From: Anaerolineae bacterium
GTDB lineage: Bacteria > Chloroflexota > Anaerolineae > Aggregatilineales > Phototrophicaceae
Reading direction: 5' to 3'
DNA: 57,063 nt
Assembly: GCA_013360465.1 (NCBI GenBank)
Contig: JABWBO010000019.1
Span: 1 to 57,063, forward strand
Positions 1 to 8,408 of the stretch are shown in pieces; positions within the stretch are counted from its first letter, which is position 1; every line of letters starts with the position of its first letter. Under the pieces are notes generated by a model that was given only the letters and a program-made list of their open reading frames with translations, ran no database searches and had not been told where the DNA came from. A program made the position numbers and the translations under genes.

Positions 1-59
1 TCTGCCTGCTTCAGTGCCTCTACCGCTTCTTCGCTGAGGTGAAACTGTCGTGTCGTCAT
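1..59 (-). CDS. 5' end of a gene leaving the window, possibly an IS630-type transposase
   Basis: On the minus strand an ATG at 59 opens a frame that reads MTTRQFHLSEEAVEALKQA and runs off the window edge. N-termini of this style (short basic lead, then L-S-E-x-x-V-x-A-L) are familiar from helix-turn-helix proteins of IS630-type transposases, but 19 residues cannot prove it. It is divergent from the sensor kinase at 125, with 65 bases between the two starts. Confidence 0.3.
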   Translation of the reverse strand, partial: MTTRQFHLSEEAVEALKQA

Positions 60-124
60 CCTGTCAGCTTACCATGAATTCGCTAAATCGTTTCCCCATA
101 AGCTAAAAAGTACGGGGGATCGCA

Positions 125-2036
125 ATGCGCTGGTTCAAAGATTTATCCGTCGGATTCAAGATTCAGATCATCGTTCTGCTGGCAATCGCTGTTCCCGCCT
201 TGATCGTCCTGGCGCTGATTGTCATCAATTCGGACGCGACAGTTCGTGAACTTGGTCGATCCCGCATTGAGCAGGAAACCCTCCTCCTTCAGGAGAATCT
301 GGTCCACATACAAGAAGATATTATTGCCGCTGCCGATCTCTTCAAGAATACGCCAGGTCTGCAGGATGCTGTCATTGATCAAAATCTAGGAGCGCTGCGA
401 ACGCTGGCATACGCTGCAGCGGCGTCGCTCGAGGTCGACGACTTCGATATCTTTGACGCGCAAGGCATCCGCCTTCTCGACACGCTGGAATCCGGAATCG
501 ATGACGCTGAAAATGATCTCATCACGCAAACACTGATGGGTGTCCAGCGTTCGTCGGTGTACACGGAATTGCAGGAAGATGGTTTAGCGCTCCGCAACGT
601 CGTCACACGGATTCTGCGCGGACCAGATGGTGCCACCGTGGGTGGATTGCTGCTCACGCGTGACATCAGTAGTGAATTTCTCAATGAACTCAACTTCGGG
701 CGTGACGGTGTGGAACTAAGCGTGATATACGACGGTGAGCTTATGGTATCCAGCTTCGCACCGGGAATGGGCGGCTCTGCTCAAGCGATAAGCGTGGAGT
801 TTGCTAACCCACCAGAGTTTCTTGCCTCGGCGATGTCGGGTACTGCTGCAATCAATCCGGAAAACGTCTCTTCATCAAACGGAACCATCTACGCGGAGGG
901 ATACATCCCCATCCAGGGGTTGGACGACAACCGACCCAGCGCAGTACTGGCGGTGCGCGTCAACTTGCAGACTATCAGCGATTTCCAGCGTACGCTGGTC
1001 AACAGCACCGTAGTATTCATAATTCTCCTCACAGTGCTTTTCTTGAGTCTGACTCGTCTGCTGACGCGATGGTTCATCACACAGCCGATTTTCCGCCTGC
1101 AACGAAATGCTGCACGGCTCACAGAGGGGAACTACGCTGAACGGATAGCCATCAGTTCACGCGACGAGATCGGAAAGCTGGGAGAAGCGCTCAACCAACT
1201 TGCCGGTGCGGTTCAGCAGCGCGAAGGCGACCTCAAGCAGATCAATGAGACGCTGGAACGGCGCGTCCGCGAGCGCACCCGCGAGGCGGATGGCGCGCGG
1301 CGCCTCGCCGAAGAGAACAACCGGCTCAAGTCGGAATTCCTCGCCACCATGTCGCATGAACTGCGCACGCCTCTCAACGCCATCGAAGGCTTCACCAGCA
1401 TCATCCGCAACCGCATGGGCGGCGCAGACTTCAACGAAAAGACCGGGTGCTACATCGAACGCATCGAGGCGAACAGCAAACGCCTGCTCGGCTTGGTCAA
1501 CGACTTCCTGGACATCTCGCGCATCGAGTCCGGTCGCTTGCAGCTCGCCAGCCTGCCCTTCAGCCCTGCCGACGCCGCGCAAAAATGGGCGAGCCAGATC
1601 GGCGTGCTGGCGGACAAAAAAGGCATCGCCTTTGACCTCACCCTCGACCCGGCGCTGCCCGACCGAATCGTTGGCGATGAAGAAGCCGTCTCCAAGATGG
1701 CGCTCAACCTGCTCAGCAACGCCATCAAGTTCACCGAACAGGGCAAGGTCTCGCTCGACGTGCGCGCCACCGGCAGCGGCGGCTGGCAGATCACAGTGCG
1801 CGACACCGGCATCGGCATTCCGCCGCACGCCCGCGAGTACATCTTTGACGAATTCCGCCAGGCCGATCAAACTTCCAGCCGGAAGTACGGCGGCACCGGG
1901 CTGGGCTTGACGATTGTGCAGAAGCTGGCGCGCGATGGGCGGCTCGGTGGTGGTCGAAAGCGAAGTCGGGCAGGGCAGCACCTTCACGCTCACCCTCCCC
2001 TATGAGATCGAACAGTCCGAGGCGATTTCCGCCTGA
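125..2036 (+). CDS. Membrane sensor histidine kinase, frameshifted near the C-terminus
   Basis: Two-component sensor kinase that would autophosphorylate on histidine. Order of parts: TM helix about residues 13-33, an extracellular cache-like sensor, second TM about 293-315, HAMP, coiled coil, then HisKA with the H-box around His411 (MSHELRTPLNAI), N-box (LLSNAIKF), G1 (DTGIGIP) and G2 (GGTGLGLTIV). The open frame stops at 2005 with an arginine-rich nonsense tail. One added base near 1934-1935 would restore the normal ending MGGSVVVESEVGQG and a stop at 2034-2036. This is therefore a one-base deletion in a GCGCGCG run, either a sequencing error or a recent mutation. The missing part is the last ATP-lid/G3 strand, so the unshifted protein may be impaired. 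It heads an operon with two receivers. Confidence 0.88.
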
Positions 2037-2071
2037 TCATCCGACAATCCTCCATGAGGAGATGCAGACAC

Positions 2072-2497
2072 ATGAACCACATCCCCGATAATCTGCTGGA
2101 TGGGTGGGAGATCCTGATCGTCGATGACGAGCCGGACAGCCTGGAGGTCGCCTCGGTCATCCTGGACGCCTACGGCGCGACGGTACATGAGGCGGGCGAC
2201 GGCGCGGAAGCCCTGGCGCTGATGAAGCGAACGCGACCCATGCTGGTGATCAGCGATCTTTCCATGCCGGTCATGGATGGGTGGCGTTTTCTGAACGCCA
2301 TCAGGGACGACGTTGACCTGATGTATACTCCGGTGATCGCCCTCACCGCCCACGCCATGCCGGGCGACGCGCAGCGAGCGCTGGAAGCGGGGTTTAATAA
2401 CTATCTGACCAAACCGCTGACCGTCGAGACCTTTATGGAGAATCTCGTGCTGGTGCTGATGCAGATCCCCATACTGGCGGAGCATATCAACATCTAG
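2072..2497 (+). CDS. Single-domain response regulator (REC only)
   Basis: CheY-like receiver of 141 residues with no output domain. Visible are the acidic pair in ILIVDDEP, the phospho-acceptor Asp in VISDLSMP, the Thr in IALTAHA and the Lys in YLTKPL. The start at 2072 is chosen because AGGAG lies about 10 bases before it; an in-frame ATG at 2054 lacks this. It lies 35 bases after the restored kinase stop, so the kinase is the likely phosphodonor. With no DNA-binding part it presumably acts by protein contact or as a phosphorelay intermediate (inference). Confidence 0.9.
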   Translation: MNHIPDNLLDGWEILIVDDEPDSLEVASVILDAYGATVHEAGDGAEALALMKRTRPMLVISDLSMPVMDGWRFLNAIRDDVDLMYTPVIALTAHAMPGDAQRALEAGFNNYLTKPLTVETFMENLVLVLMQIPILAEHINI

Positions 2498-2550
2498 AGT
2501 GCATGTAGTGGCGCGTCTCTGCGCCGGCAACCCGCTGAGGAGTCAAAAAC

Positions 2551-2931
2551 ATGTCGAAAGAAGGAAGACTGCATCTGCTGGTGATTGAAGACGACCAGGA
2601 TGGGCAGGAGGTGATGGCGACCATCCTCGCTCACCTGCGGCTGAGCTTCGATGTCGCCGGCAGCGCTGCCGAAGCCGAGCATTTCCTCTACGATTCGGGC
2701 AGGCGTTACGATGCGGCGATCATCGACCTAGCGCTGCCCGACAAGGACGGTTGGCAAATCCTGGCGGACATCCGCGACAACCCGCAGATCGGCGAGCTGC
2801 CCTGCGTGGCGGTCACGGCTTTCCACACCTCGAAGCTGCGCGAAGAGGCGCTCCAGGCGGGCTTCAACGCCTATTTCTCGAAACCCGTCGAGACGACTTC
2901 CTTCGCTCGTTCGTTGGAAGCACTGCTGTGA
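2551..2931 (+). CDS. Single-domain response regulator (REC only)
   Basis: Second stand-alone receiver, 126 residues. It shows LLVIEDDQ, the acceptor Asp in AIIDLALPD, the Thr in VAVTAFH and the Lys in YFSKPVE. A clear GAGGAG precedes the ATG. It follows the first receiver in the same operon and overlaps the next gene by four bases (GTGA). The kinase, two receivers and STAS-like protein together suggest a branched signalling relay ending in protein-protein switching rather than direct transcription control (inference). Confidence 0.9.
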   Translation: MSKEGRLHLLVIEDDQDGQEVMATILAHLRLSFDVAGSAAEAEHFLYDSGRRYDAAIIDLALPDKDGWQILADIRDNPQIGELPCVAVTAFHTSKLREEALQAGFNAYFSKPVETTSFARSLEALL

Positions 2932-3344
2932 ACGCCATCGCCTGGGCGAGCGACCCATCTTCCGGCTTAATCCCGATTCAGCCCGCCGTGTCCTTGAACT
3001 GGACCGACGAAAATGCCATTCTGAGAATCACGCTGCGGGGCGATCTCTCCATTGAAGACGTCACCCGGCTGGACAGTCATGTCTACGAGGCGCTGGCAGC
3101 CGAGCCGAGGTGCAAGGCGGTAATCTTCGATGTCCAGAATGCGGGGCGAGTCTCACCGCACCTGATGCAGCTGCGCATGAAGCGCGGGTATCCTCGAAAT
3201 CACCGACTGGAATATATCTGCATCGCCGGGGAACATCGGCTGCTGCGGCTGATCCTGATCCTGACCTACACCAGCGCCGCCGCCAGCATTCAGTTCTTCA
3301 GGGATGCAGACGCGGCGGTGAGCTTCGTCAACAAGCCCTTATAG
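2928..3344 (+). CDS. STAS/SpoIIAA-like small protein
   Basis: 138 residues from a GTG start that overlaps the stop of the upstream receiver, so the two are translationally coupled. The pattern of a beta strand (AILRITLRGDLS), a helix, a central strand (KAVIFDVQNAG) and a second helix fits the STAS or SpoIIAA-like fold used in partner-switching regulation. I do not see the classic phosphorylatable Ser motif with confidence. A role as the effector of the preceding receivers is inferred from the operon. No further gene follows on this strand; the next gene converges. Confidence 0.6.
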   Translation: MNAIAWASDPSSGLIPIQPAVSLNWTDENAILRITLRGDLSIEDVTRLDSHVYEALAAEPRCKAVIFDVQNAGRVSPHLMQLRMKRGYPRNHRLEYICIAGEHRLLRLILILTYTSAAASIQFFRDADAAVSFVNKPL

Positions 3345-3361
3345 CCGGGTCTTCTGCCCCC

Positions 3362-4216
3362 TCAGCCGCCGATAGGCAGATCGTCCGGCGGAATCTGCGG
3401 CGGAGTGCGGTTGGCGCGCAGCCAGCCTACAGCGTAATCTACCAGTGGGCGCTGGCGCAGCAAACGCAGATCAGCGCGCCCCAGTTTTGCCGGCGTGTAG
3501 CGGATCGTCCGTTCGTAGTCCGCCCCCAAGGCGGCGAAGTCATGATCGCTGATCTCCAAACGCGGATATTCGACCCAGCGTCGTTCGCTGTCCACCTTCA
3601 TCGCACACCCCTGCACGTCGCGCCTCGCCCAGGGAAAATCCGCCCGATATTCCGCCAGATGCAGCGACGTGTTGTTGCCGTGATCCACGCCGATCAGCAT
3701 GACGTATCCATCGCGGTCATACAGCCGTGACAGCGGCGACCCTTCGCCCAGGTCAGCGGACAGGTGGTGATCTGCCGTGAGTTCGAAGGCGTGTCTTCCC
3801 CACGCCGCGAACGAAACGACCGGATGTTCGCTGCGGAGGACGCCGGGATACTTGCGGAAGGACTCGACCACCGCGCCCATGCCGCGCGTCGGCGTGGTCG
3901 CCGGATCATATGCCGGGGATTCATCGCGGATCACCTGCCACCAGGCTTCCGGGACCGGCGGGTTGACCCAGAAAGCGGGATCGCTGTTGTCGCCGGTGTG
4001 CGTCGGCATCATCAGCGTACCTTCCGACGTGAGGACGCGCATCAGCGCCTCGACGACGGCGACCGGTCCCCCCGCCACCCAGCCGACCTTGCTGAGCGAG
4101 GTGTGAACAAGGACGCTGTCGCCGGCTTGAAGCCCGGCGACGCGCAGCTCTGCCGTCAGCGACGTGACGGTGCAAGGAGCGGGGCGGTTGAAATCAATGG
4201 TGTCGGCTTCGGACAT
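3362..4216 (-). CDS. Aminoglycoside N(3)-acetyltransferase-like protein
   Basis: Antibiotic_NAT family, which uses acetyl-CoA to acetylate the 3-amino group of 2-deoxystreptamine drugs. The sequence follows the family pattern throughout: VHTSLSKVGWVAGGP, EGTLMMPTHT, the R-G-M-G-A-V-V-E-S-F-R block, a RSEHPVVSFAAWG block, then SPLSRLYDRDGYVMLIGV and NTSLHLAE. The length of about 284 residues is normal. The start at 4216 (MSEADT) is preferred to an ATG five codons upstream at 4231. It is a single gene without mobile flanks, so a chromosomal enzyme; many such relatives have unknown natural substrates. Confidence 0.85.
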   Translation of the reverse strand: MSEADTIDFNRPAPCTVTSLTAELRVAGLQAGDSVLVHTSLSKVGWVAGGPVAVVEALMRVLTSEGTLMMPTHTGDNSDPAFWVNPPVPEAWWQVIRDESPAYDPATTPTRGMGAVVESFRKYPGVLRSEHPVVSFAAWGRHAFELTADHHLSADLGEGSPLSRLYDRDGYVMLIGVDHGNNTSLHLAEYRADFPWARRDVQGCAMKVDSERRWVEYPRLEISDHDFAALGADYERTIRYTPAKLGRADLRLLRQRPLVDYAVGWLRANRTPPQIPPDDLPIGG

Positions 4217-4273
4217 GACACAAACTCTCATTTTCCCTCAGAGCGTGTCTGCAAAGCCGGTTTTCACACAACC

Positions 4274-5176
4274 TCACCCCAACCTCACCCCCTGCCCCTC
4301 TCCAATTGGAGAGGGGCGGTTGAGCGCAGCGAAACGGGCCGCGCTCAGGAGTACACCGCTTTCGACCAGATCCTTGAAGGTTTGGGCGAATCGCGCGGCA
4401 GGCGCGCCATCGATGATGCGATGATCGACCGTGATGGTCAGGCTCAGAAACTCACGCGGGACGATCTGCCCGTTCACGACGCCCGGTTTCTCGGCGATCC
4501 CACCAACCGTGATTGCCATCGGATGCAGAGGAGCGTATCCCACCCCCCAACCGCCGCCCCGCGCAAACATCCCCATCGAAGTCACGACGACCGTCCCTGC
4601 GAACCGTTTCAGCCAGTGCGGGTTCGCCATCAGCGCCTGGTAGAACGCCATGCGGATGAAACGCGGAGCGTGCGCCCCATAACGGACGAGCCATCCGGAT
4701 TCCTGCGCACTCGCCGCCGGTCTGGCTTGCATGGCGCGGATCTCGTCGTGAAGTTCGCGCACTCCCCGATGGTTGGCGCCGCGCAGGATGTGCGGAAACG
4801 CCGTCGCCCCTGGCTCAGGCTCGATCAGCACCACCACATCCACATCGTGAAACACGATGAGCCTGCTGCGCCAGTCGAGATGCGCCCCGACGATGGGATG
4901 CTGGGCAACTGCCTGCGCCAGACAGGCGCACAGATAGGCGGTGAACGACAGGGTCTCGCCCGTCCTCTGCTTATGATCGTGAATCAGCAGCCGCGGTTGG
5001 GTCACATCGAACTCGACCAAACCGTGTATCAACTGCCGTTGTGCTGCCAGCCGCCCGGCGTCGCTCACCATACGCCGCGCCGCTGGATAGGGCAGGGTTT
5101 CAAATTCCGCGGGCTGCGCTTTGAGCGCCTTGATTAAGCTGTCGTTTTCGTGCTTGTACGAGACAAAGCCCTGCAT
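4274..5176 (-). CDS. Orphan 2-oxoacid dehydrogenase E2-type acyltransferase
   Basis: Catalytic-domain-only member of the chloramphenicol acetyltransferase/E2 superfamily, 300 residues. The active-site motif HxxxDG is present (TVDHRIIDGAPAARF) near the C-terminus. There is no lipoyl domain, no peripheral-subunit-binding domain, and no E1 or E3 neighbour. It is therefore not a standard dehydrogenase core and may act on a free CoA ester (inference). The final residues, about RPSPIGEGQG onward, are translated from the palindromic repeat at 4294-4317, so the original stop has probably been displaced. Confidence 0.75.
   Translation of the reverse strand: MQGFVSYKHENDSLIKALKAQPAEFETLPYPAARRMVSDAGRLAAQRQLIHGLVEFDVTQPRLLIHDHKQRTGETLSFTAYLCACLAQAVAQHPIVGAHLDWRSRLIVFHDVDVVVLIEPEPGATAFPHILRGANHRGVRELHDEIRAMQARPAASAQESGWLVRYGAHAPRFIRMAFYQALMANPHWLKRFAGTVVVTSMGMFARGGGWGVGYAPLHPMAITVGGIAEKPGVVNGQIVPREFLSLTITVDHRIIDGAPAARFAQTFKDLVESGVLLSAARFAALNRPSPIGEGQGVRLG
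4294..4317. repeat. Perfect 24-bp palindrome, dispersed-repeat style
   Basis: A perfect inverted repeat centred on AATT (core CTCTCCAATTGGAGAG), flanked on the left by repeated CCTCACCCC units. Sequences of this kind recur as short dispersed elements in many genomes. It lies at the end of the E2-like gene and supplies that gene's last codons. It could also form a hairpin at the transcript end. Confidence 0.7.
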
Positions 5177-5337
5177 CGCGACTCCTAGGCTGCAATTGAA
5201 ACAGGTTTCGCCCTGCCCCTATCCTACGCCCATGCTCACCAACGCATTCGGGTTCAACATCATGCGCGCAAACGCTCGAACTCCGCCGGCGGCAGCACGC
5301 ATTCCCATTATAGCCCGGTTCGCCCCGCCGGGTCTGG

Positions 5338-5343
5338 TATAAT
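5338..5343 (+). promoter_or_regulatory. -10 box for the FemX pair, leaderless arrangement
   Basis: TATAAT preceded by TGG, ending seven bases before the ATG at 5351. A start of transcription six or seven bases downstream would fall on that ATG and give a leaderless mRNA. No convincing -35 hexamer was found. This argues against the in-frame ATG at 5342, which overlaps the box. Confidence 0.6.
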
Positions 5344-5350
5344 GCCGCCC

Positions 5351-6385
5351 ATGACGACCTCGATGATCCCTTCCCCGGCGCGGTGGGATACCTTCGTCCG
5401 CGCTCATCCAGACGGACACCTGCTCCAGCTTTCAACCTGGGGACAGCATAAACGCGCCTTCGGCTGGACGGATGCCCTGGTCGGCGTGGCGAACGCTTCC
5501 GGCGATCTGACGGGCGGGGCGCTGCTGCTGTTTCGCCCGCTGCCGCTGCGCCTGGGGACGATGGCGTATCTGCCGATGGGACCGCTGCTGACCGACTCTG
5601 CTGCCGAGCCGGCGCTGTGGGACGCCATCCATGTCGAAGCGCGGCGTCACGGCGCGGCGTTCCTTAAATGGGAACCGGGCATCCTCGACAAGCCGCCGCC
5701 GTTTGCGTCGCTCGGTTTCCGCGCCAGCGCCCAGACCATCCAACCGCCGCGCACTATGCTCCTCGACCTCGTCGGCGATGAAGAGGCGATCCTGGCGCGC
5801 ATGAACCAGGGAACGCGCCGCAAGATTCGCCAAAGCCTCAAGGGGGATGTGATCTACAGCGAAGACCAACGCGCCGATGTCGCCCGATTCAACGCCATCA
5901 TGCAGGCGACCGGGACGCGCAACGCCTTCGGCGTCCACGCGCCGGAATACTACGCGCTTGCCTATGACCTGTTCATCCCGCAGGATGGCGCGCTCATCCT
6001 CGCCGAACATGAGAGCGACATCCTCGCCGGGATCATGGTCTTCGCCGTCGGCAAAAGCGCCTGGTATCTCTACGGCGCATCGTCGGACGTGAAGCGTAAT
6101 CTGATGGCATCCTACGGCGTGCAGTGGAAAGCCATTCAATGGGCGCGGGCGCGCGGCTGCAAGCGGTATGACATGTGGGGCATTCCCGACGCCGAGCCGG
6201 AGGAACTCGAGACGGAATTCGAGCGGCGTTCCGACGGCTTATGGGGCGTCTACGGGTTCAAGCGCGGCTGGGGCGGCGAGGTGCTGCGCTCCCTGGGTGC
6301 ATGGGATCGAGTCTATAATCCGCTGGTCTACAGGGCATACGAAACGGCGGTGAAACTACGTGAGCGTCGAAATCACGCTGATTGA
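5351..6385 (+). CDS. FemX/FemAB-type peptidoglycan bridge aminoacyltransferase (first copy)
   Basis: FemABX family: transfers an amino acid from aminoacyl-tRNA to the stem peptide of a cell-wall precursor at the cytoplasmic face. It has two GNAT-like halves. Recognisable parts are LLQLSTWGQHKR, MAYLPMGPLL, the I-L-x-R-M-N-Q-G-T-R-R-K-I-R-Q block and KRYDMWGIPD. The start at 5351 follows from the -10 box at 5338. It overlaps the second copy by 26 bases. The protein being modified and the amino acid used cannot be read from sequence. Confidence 0.85.
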   Translation: MTTSMIPSPARWDTFVRAHPDGHLLQLSTWGQHKRAFGWTDALVGVANASGDLTGGALLLFRPLPLRLGTMAYLPMGPLLTDSAAEPALWDAIHVEARRHGAAFLKWEPGILDKPPPFASLGFRASAQTIQPPRTMLLDLVGDEEAILARMNQGTRRKIRQSLKGDVIYSEDQRADVARFNAIMQATGTRNAFGVHAPEYYALAYDLFIPQDGALILAEHESDILAGIMVFAVGKSAWYLYGASSDVKRNLMASYGVQWKAIQWARARGCKRYDMWGIPDAEPEELETEFERRSDGLWGVYGFKRGWGGEVLRSLGAWDRVYNPLVYRAYETAVKLRERRNHAD

Positions 6386-7463
6386 AGAACGCGATCGCTG
6401 GAACAACGAACTGCGCGCCCTGCCGGCAGCGCACATCCTGCAAAGCTGGGAATGGGGCGAATTCAAGCGCGCCACCACCGGGTGGAAGCCGATTCGCATC
6501 GCCTACCGGCGCGCGGGGCGCACGGTGGCGATGGCGAGCATCGGCGTGCGCCGCATCGGACCGCTGAACGTGGTTTACGTCCCGAAGGGTCCGGCGCTGG
6601 ATTACGGCGATCCCCTGCTCGCCGCCGAAGTGCTGGATCACTTGCAGCGTATCGCGCGGCACTACCGGGCGATCTGGCTGAAGATCGACCCCGATGTGGT
6701 CGCCGCCACCGGGCTGCCGACCGGCGAGGTCGATGATCGCACCGGCGAAGCCGTCGGGGAAACGCGCGACCCGGTGGGGATGCGCTTCATGGGCGATCTG
6801 CGCGACCGCGGCTGGCGCTTTTCGACCGATCAGGTGCAGTTTCGCAACACCATCGTCATCGACCTCGCCCGCGACCTGGAGACGATCCTGAGCGCGATGA
6901 ACCAGGGGACGCGCCGCAAAATGCGCATCGCCGAACGCGACGGGGTGATCATCCGCGCCGGCACGCTCGACGACCTGCCGCTGCTGTACGATCTCTACAA
7001 AGTGACCGGCGAACGCGACGACTTTCTGATTCGCCCGCGCGCCTACTATGAGCTGGCGTGGCAGCGCTTCATGGAAGCCGGGCTGGCGCACCCCTTGATC
7101 GCCGAGCTGGGCGGCAAGCCGATCGCCCACGTCATCCTGTTTCACTTCGGGCGCAAGTGCTGGTACTTCTACGGCGCGTCGTCCAACGAAGCGCGCGACT
7201 CCATGCCGAACTACCTCCTTCAGTGGGAGGCGATCCGCTGGGCGAAGGCGCAGGGTTATGCGCAGTACGACATGTGGGGCGCGCCGGATGTCTTCGACGA
7301 GAGCGACCGCCTGTGGGGGGTGTTCAGCTTCAAGCGCGGTTTCCGTGGGGTGGTGACGCGCCACATCGGGGCGTGGGATTATGTGCCCTATCCGCCGCTG
7401 TACATGGGCTACGAAGAGCTGATGCCGCGCGTCCGCGCCTGGCTGCGGCGAAAGCAGGTCTAG
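6360..7463 (+). CDS. FemX/FemAB-type peptidoglycan bridge aminoacyltransferase (second copy)
   Basis: Paralogue of the upstream gene, 367 residues, GTG start inside the upstream gene's end. The shared blocks are HILQSWEWGEFKR, VVYVPKGPAL, the S-A-M-N-Q-G-T-R-R-K-M-R block and YAQYDMWGAPD. It has an insert around residues 115-135 rich in Asp/Glu/Gly that the first copy lacks. Two consecutive Fem enzymes usually add successive residues of an interpeptide bridge (known for FemA/FemB); that reading here is inference. It supports an active peptidoglycan layer, consistent with the wall cluster 20 kb downstream. Confidence 0.87.
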   Translation: MSVEITLIEERDRWNNELRALPAAHILQSWEWGEFKRATTGWKPIRIAYRRAGRTVAMASIGVRRIGPLNVVYVPKGPALDYGDPLLAAEVLDHLQRIARHYRAIWLKIDPDVVAATGLPTGEVDDRTGEAVGETRDPVGMRFMGDLRDRGWRFSTDQVQFRNTIVIDLARDLETILSAMNQGTRRKMRIAERDGVIIRAGTLDDLPLLYDLYKVTGERDDFLIRPRAYYELAWQRFMEAGLAHPLIAELGGKPIAHVILFHFGRKCWYFYGASSNEARDSMPNYLLQWEAIRWAKAQGYAQYDMWGAPDVFDESDRLWGVFSFKRGFRGVVTRHIGAWDYVPYPPLYMGYEELMPRVRAWLRRKQV

Positions 7464-7517
7464 ACTCATCCGCGAAACACGGACTCGCGCTATACTGAGC
7501 GTCAACGCATCGTCTGC

Positions 7518-8408
7518 ATGGGACGTGACGCGCCGATGGCTCCTGAATCCGTTTCATTTGAAGACCATTTCGTGCAAACCAACGGCGTGACCCTTCACGT
7601 CGTCCAGGCGGGACCCCCGGATGGCGAGCTGGTCATTCTGCTGCACGGCTTCCCGGAATTCTGGTACGGCTGGCGGCGGCAGATCGACGCCCTGGCAAAA
7701 CAGGGTTTCCGCGTCTGGGCGCCGGACCAGCGCGGCTACAATCTGAGCGAGAAGCCGGACGGAATCCGCGCCTATCACCTCGATCTGCTGGCGAAGGATG
7801 TGATCGAGCTAATCGACGCCGCCGGACGCGAAAAAGCCTTTCTCGCCGGTCACGACTGGGGCGCGGGCGTGACCTGGCATACCGCGCTGTGGCACCCGGC
7901 GCGGCTGCACAGGATCGCCATCCTCAACGTGCCCCACCCCGCCATCATGTCCCGCACCCTGCGCAGCAGCGCCCGTCAAATGCTCAAGAGCTGGTACATG
8001 TTTTACTTCCAGATTCCCCGGCTGCCCGAATGGATGATGGCGGTTGGCGATTCGGCAGCGGCAGCGCGCCAGTTGCTCCGCAGCAGCCGACCGGGCACTT
8101 TCAGCGACGCCGACCTCACCCGCTATCTCGAAGCCTGGCGGCAGCCCGGCGCGTGGACGGCGATGATCAACTGGTACCGCTCGGTCTTCCAGAATGATCC
8201 GAAACTGCCCAGGGGCATCCGCGTCAAAGTGCCGACCCTGATGATCTGGGGAGCGCAGGACGCCTTTTTGAGCGAGACGATGGCGCAGCCGAGCATCGAC
8301 CTGTGCGACGACGGGCGGCTGGTCCGGTTCCCCGAAGCCACCCATTGGGTGCAGCACGAGGAGGCGCATCAGGTGAGCGCGCTGCTGGCGGAATGGTTCG
8401 GCGGCTGA
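7518..8408 (+). CDS. Alpha/beta hydrolase, epoxide-hydrolase-like
   Basis: 296 residues. It has the oxyanion motif HGFPE, the nucleophile Asp in GHDWGA, and the catalytic His in THWVQHE near the C-terminus; PDQRGYNLS is also typical of soluble epoxide hydrolases and haloalkane dehalogenases. An Asp nucleophile rather than Ser favours these two families over esterases. A second start at 7536 (MAPES) is equally possible. The following gene starts inside its end, so they are probably co-transcribed. Confidence 0.85.
   Translation: MGRDAPMAPESVSFEDHFVQTNGVTLHVVQAGPPDGELVILLHGFPEFWYGWRRQIDALAKQGFRVWAPDQRGYNLSEKPDGIRAYHLDLLAKDVIELIDAAGREKAFLAGHDWGAGVTWHTALWHPARLHRIAILNVPHPAIMSRTLRSSARQMLKSWYMFYFQIPRLPEWMMAVGDSAAAARQLLRSSRPGTFSDADLTRYLEAWRQPGAWTAMINWYRSVFQNDPKLPRGIRVKVPTLMIWGAQDAFLSETMAQPSIDLCDDGRLVRFPEATHWVQHEEAHQVSALLAEWFGG

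Noticed and set aside
3764-5137. 457-codon plus-strand open frame
   Set aside because: It runs antisense to two well-supported minus-strand genes (AAC(3)-like and E2-like) and has Arg/His-rich shadow composition.
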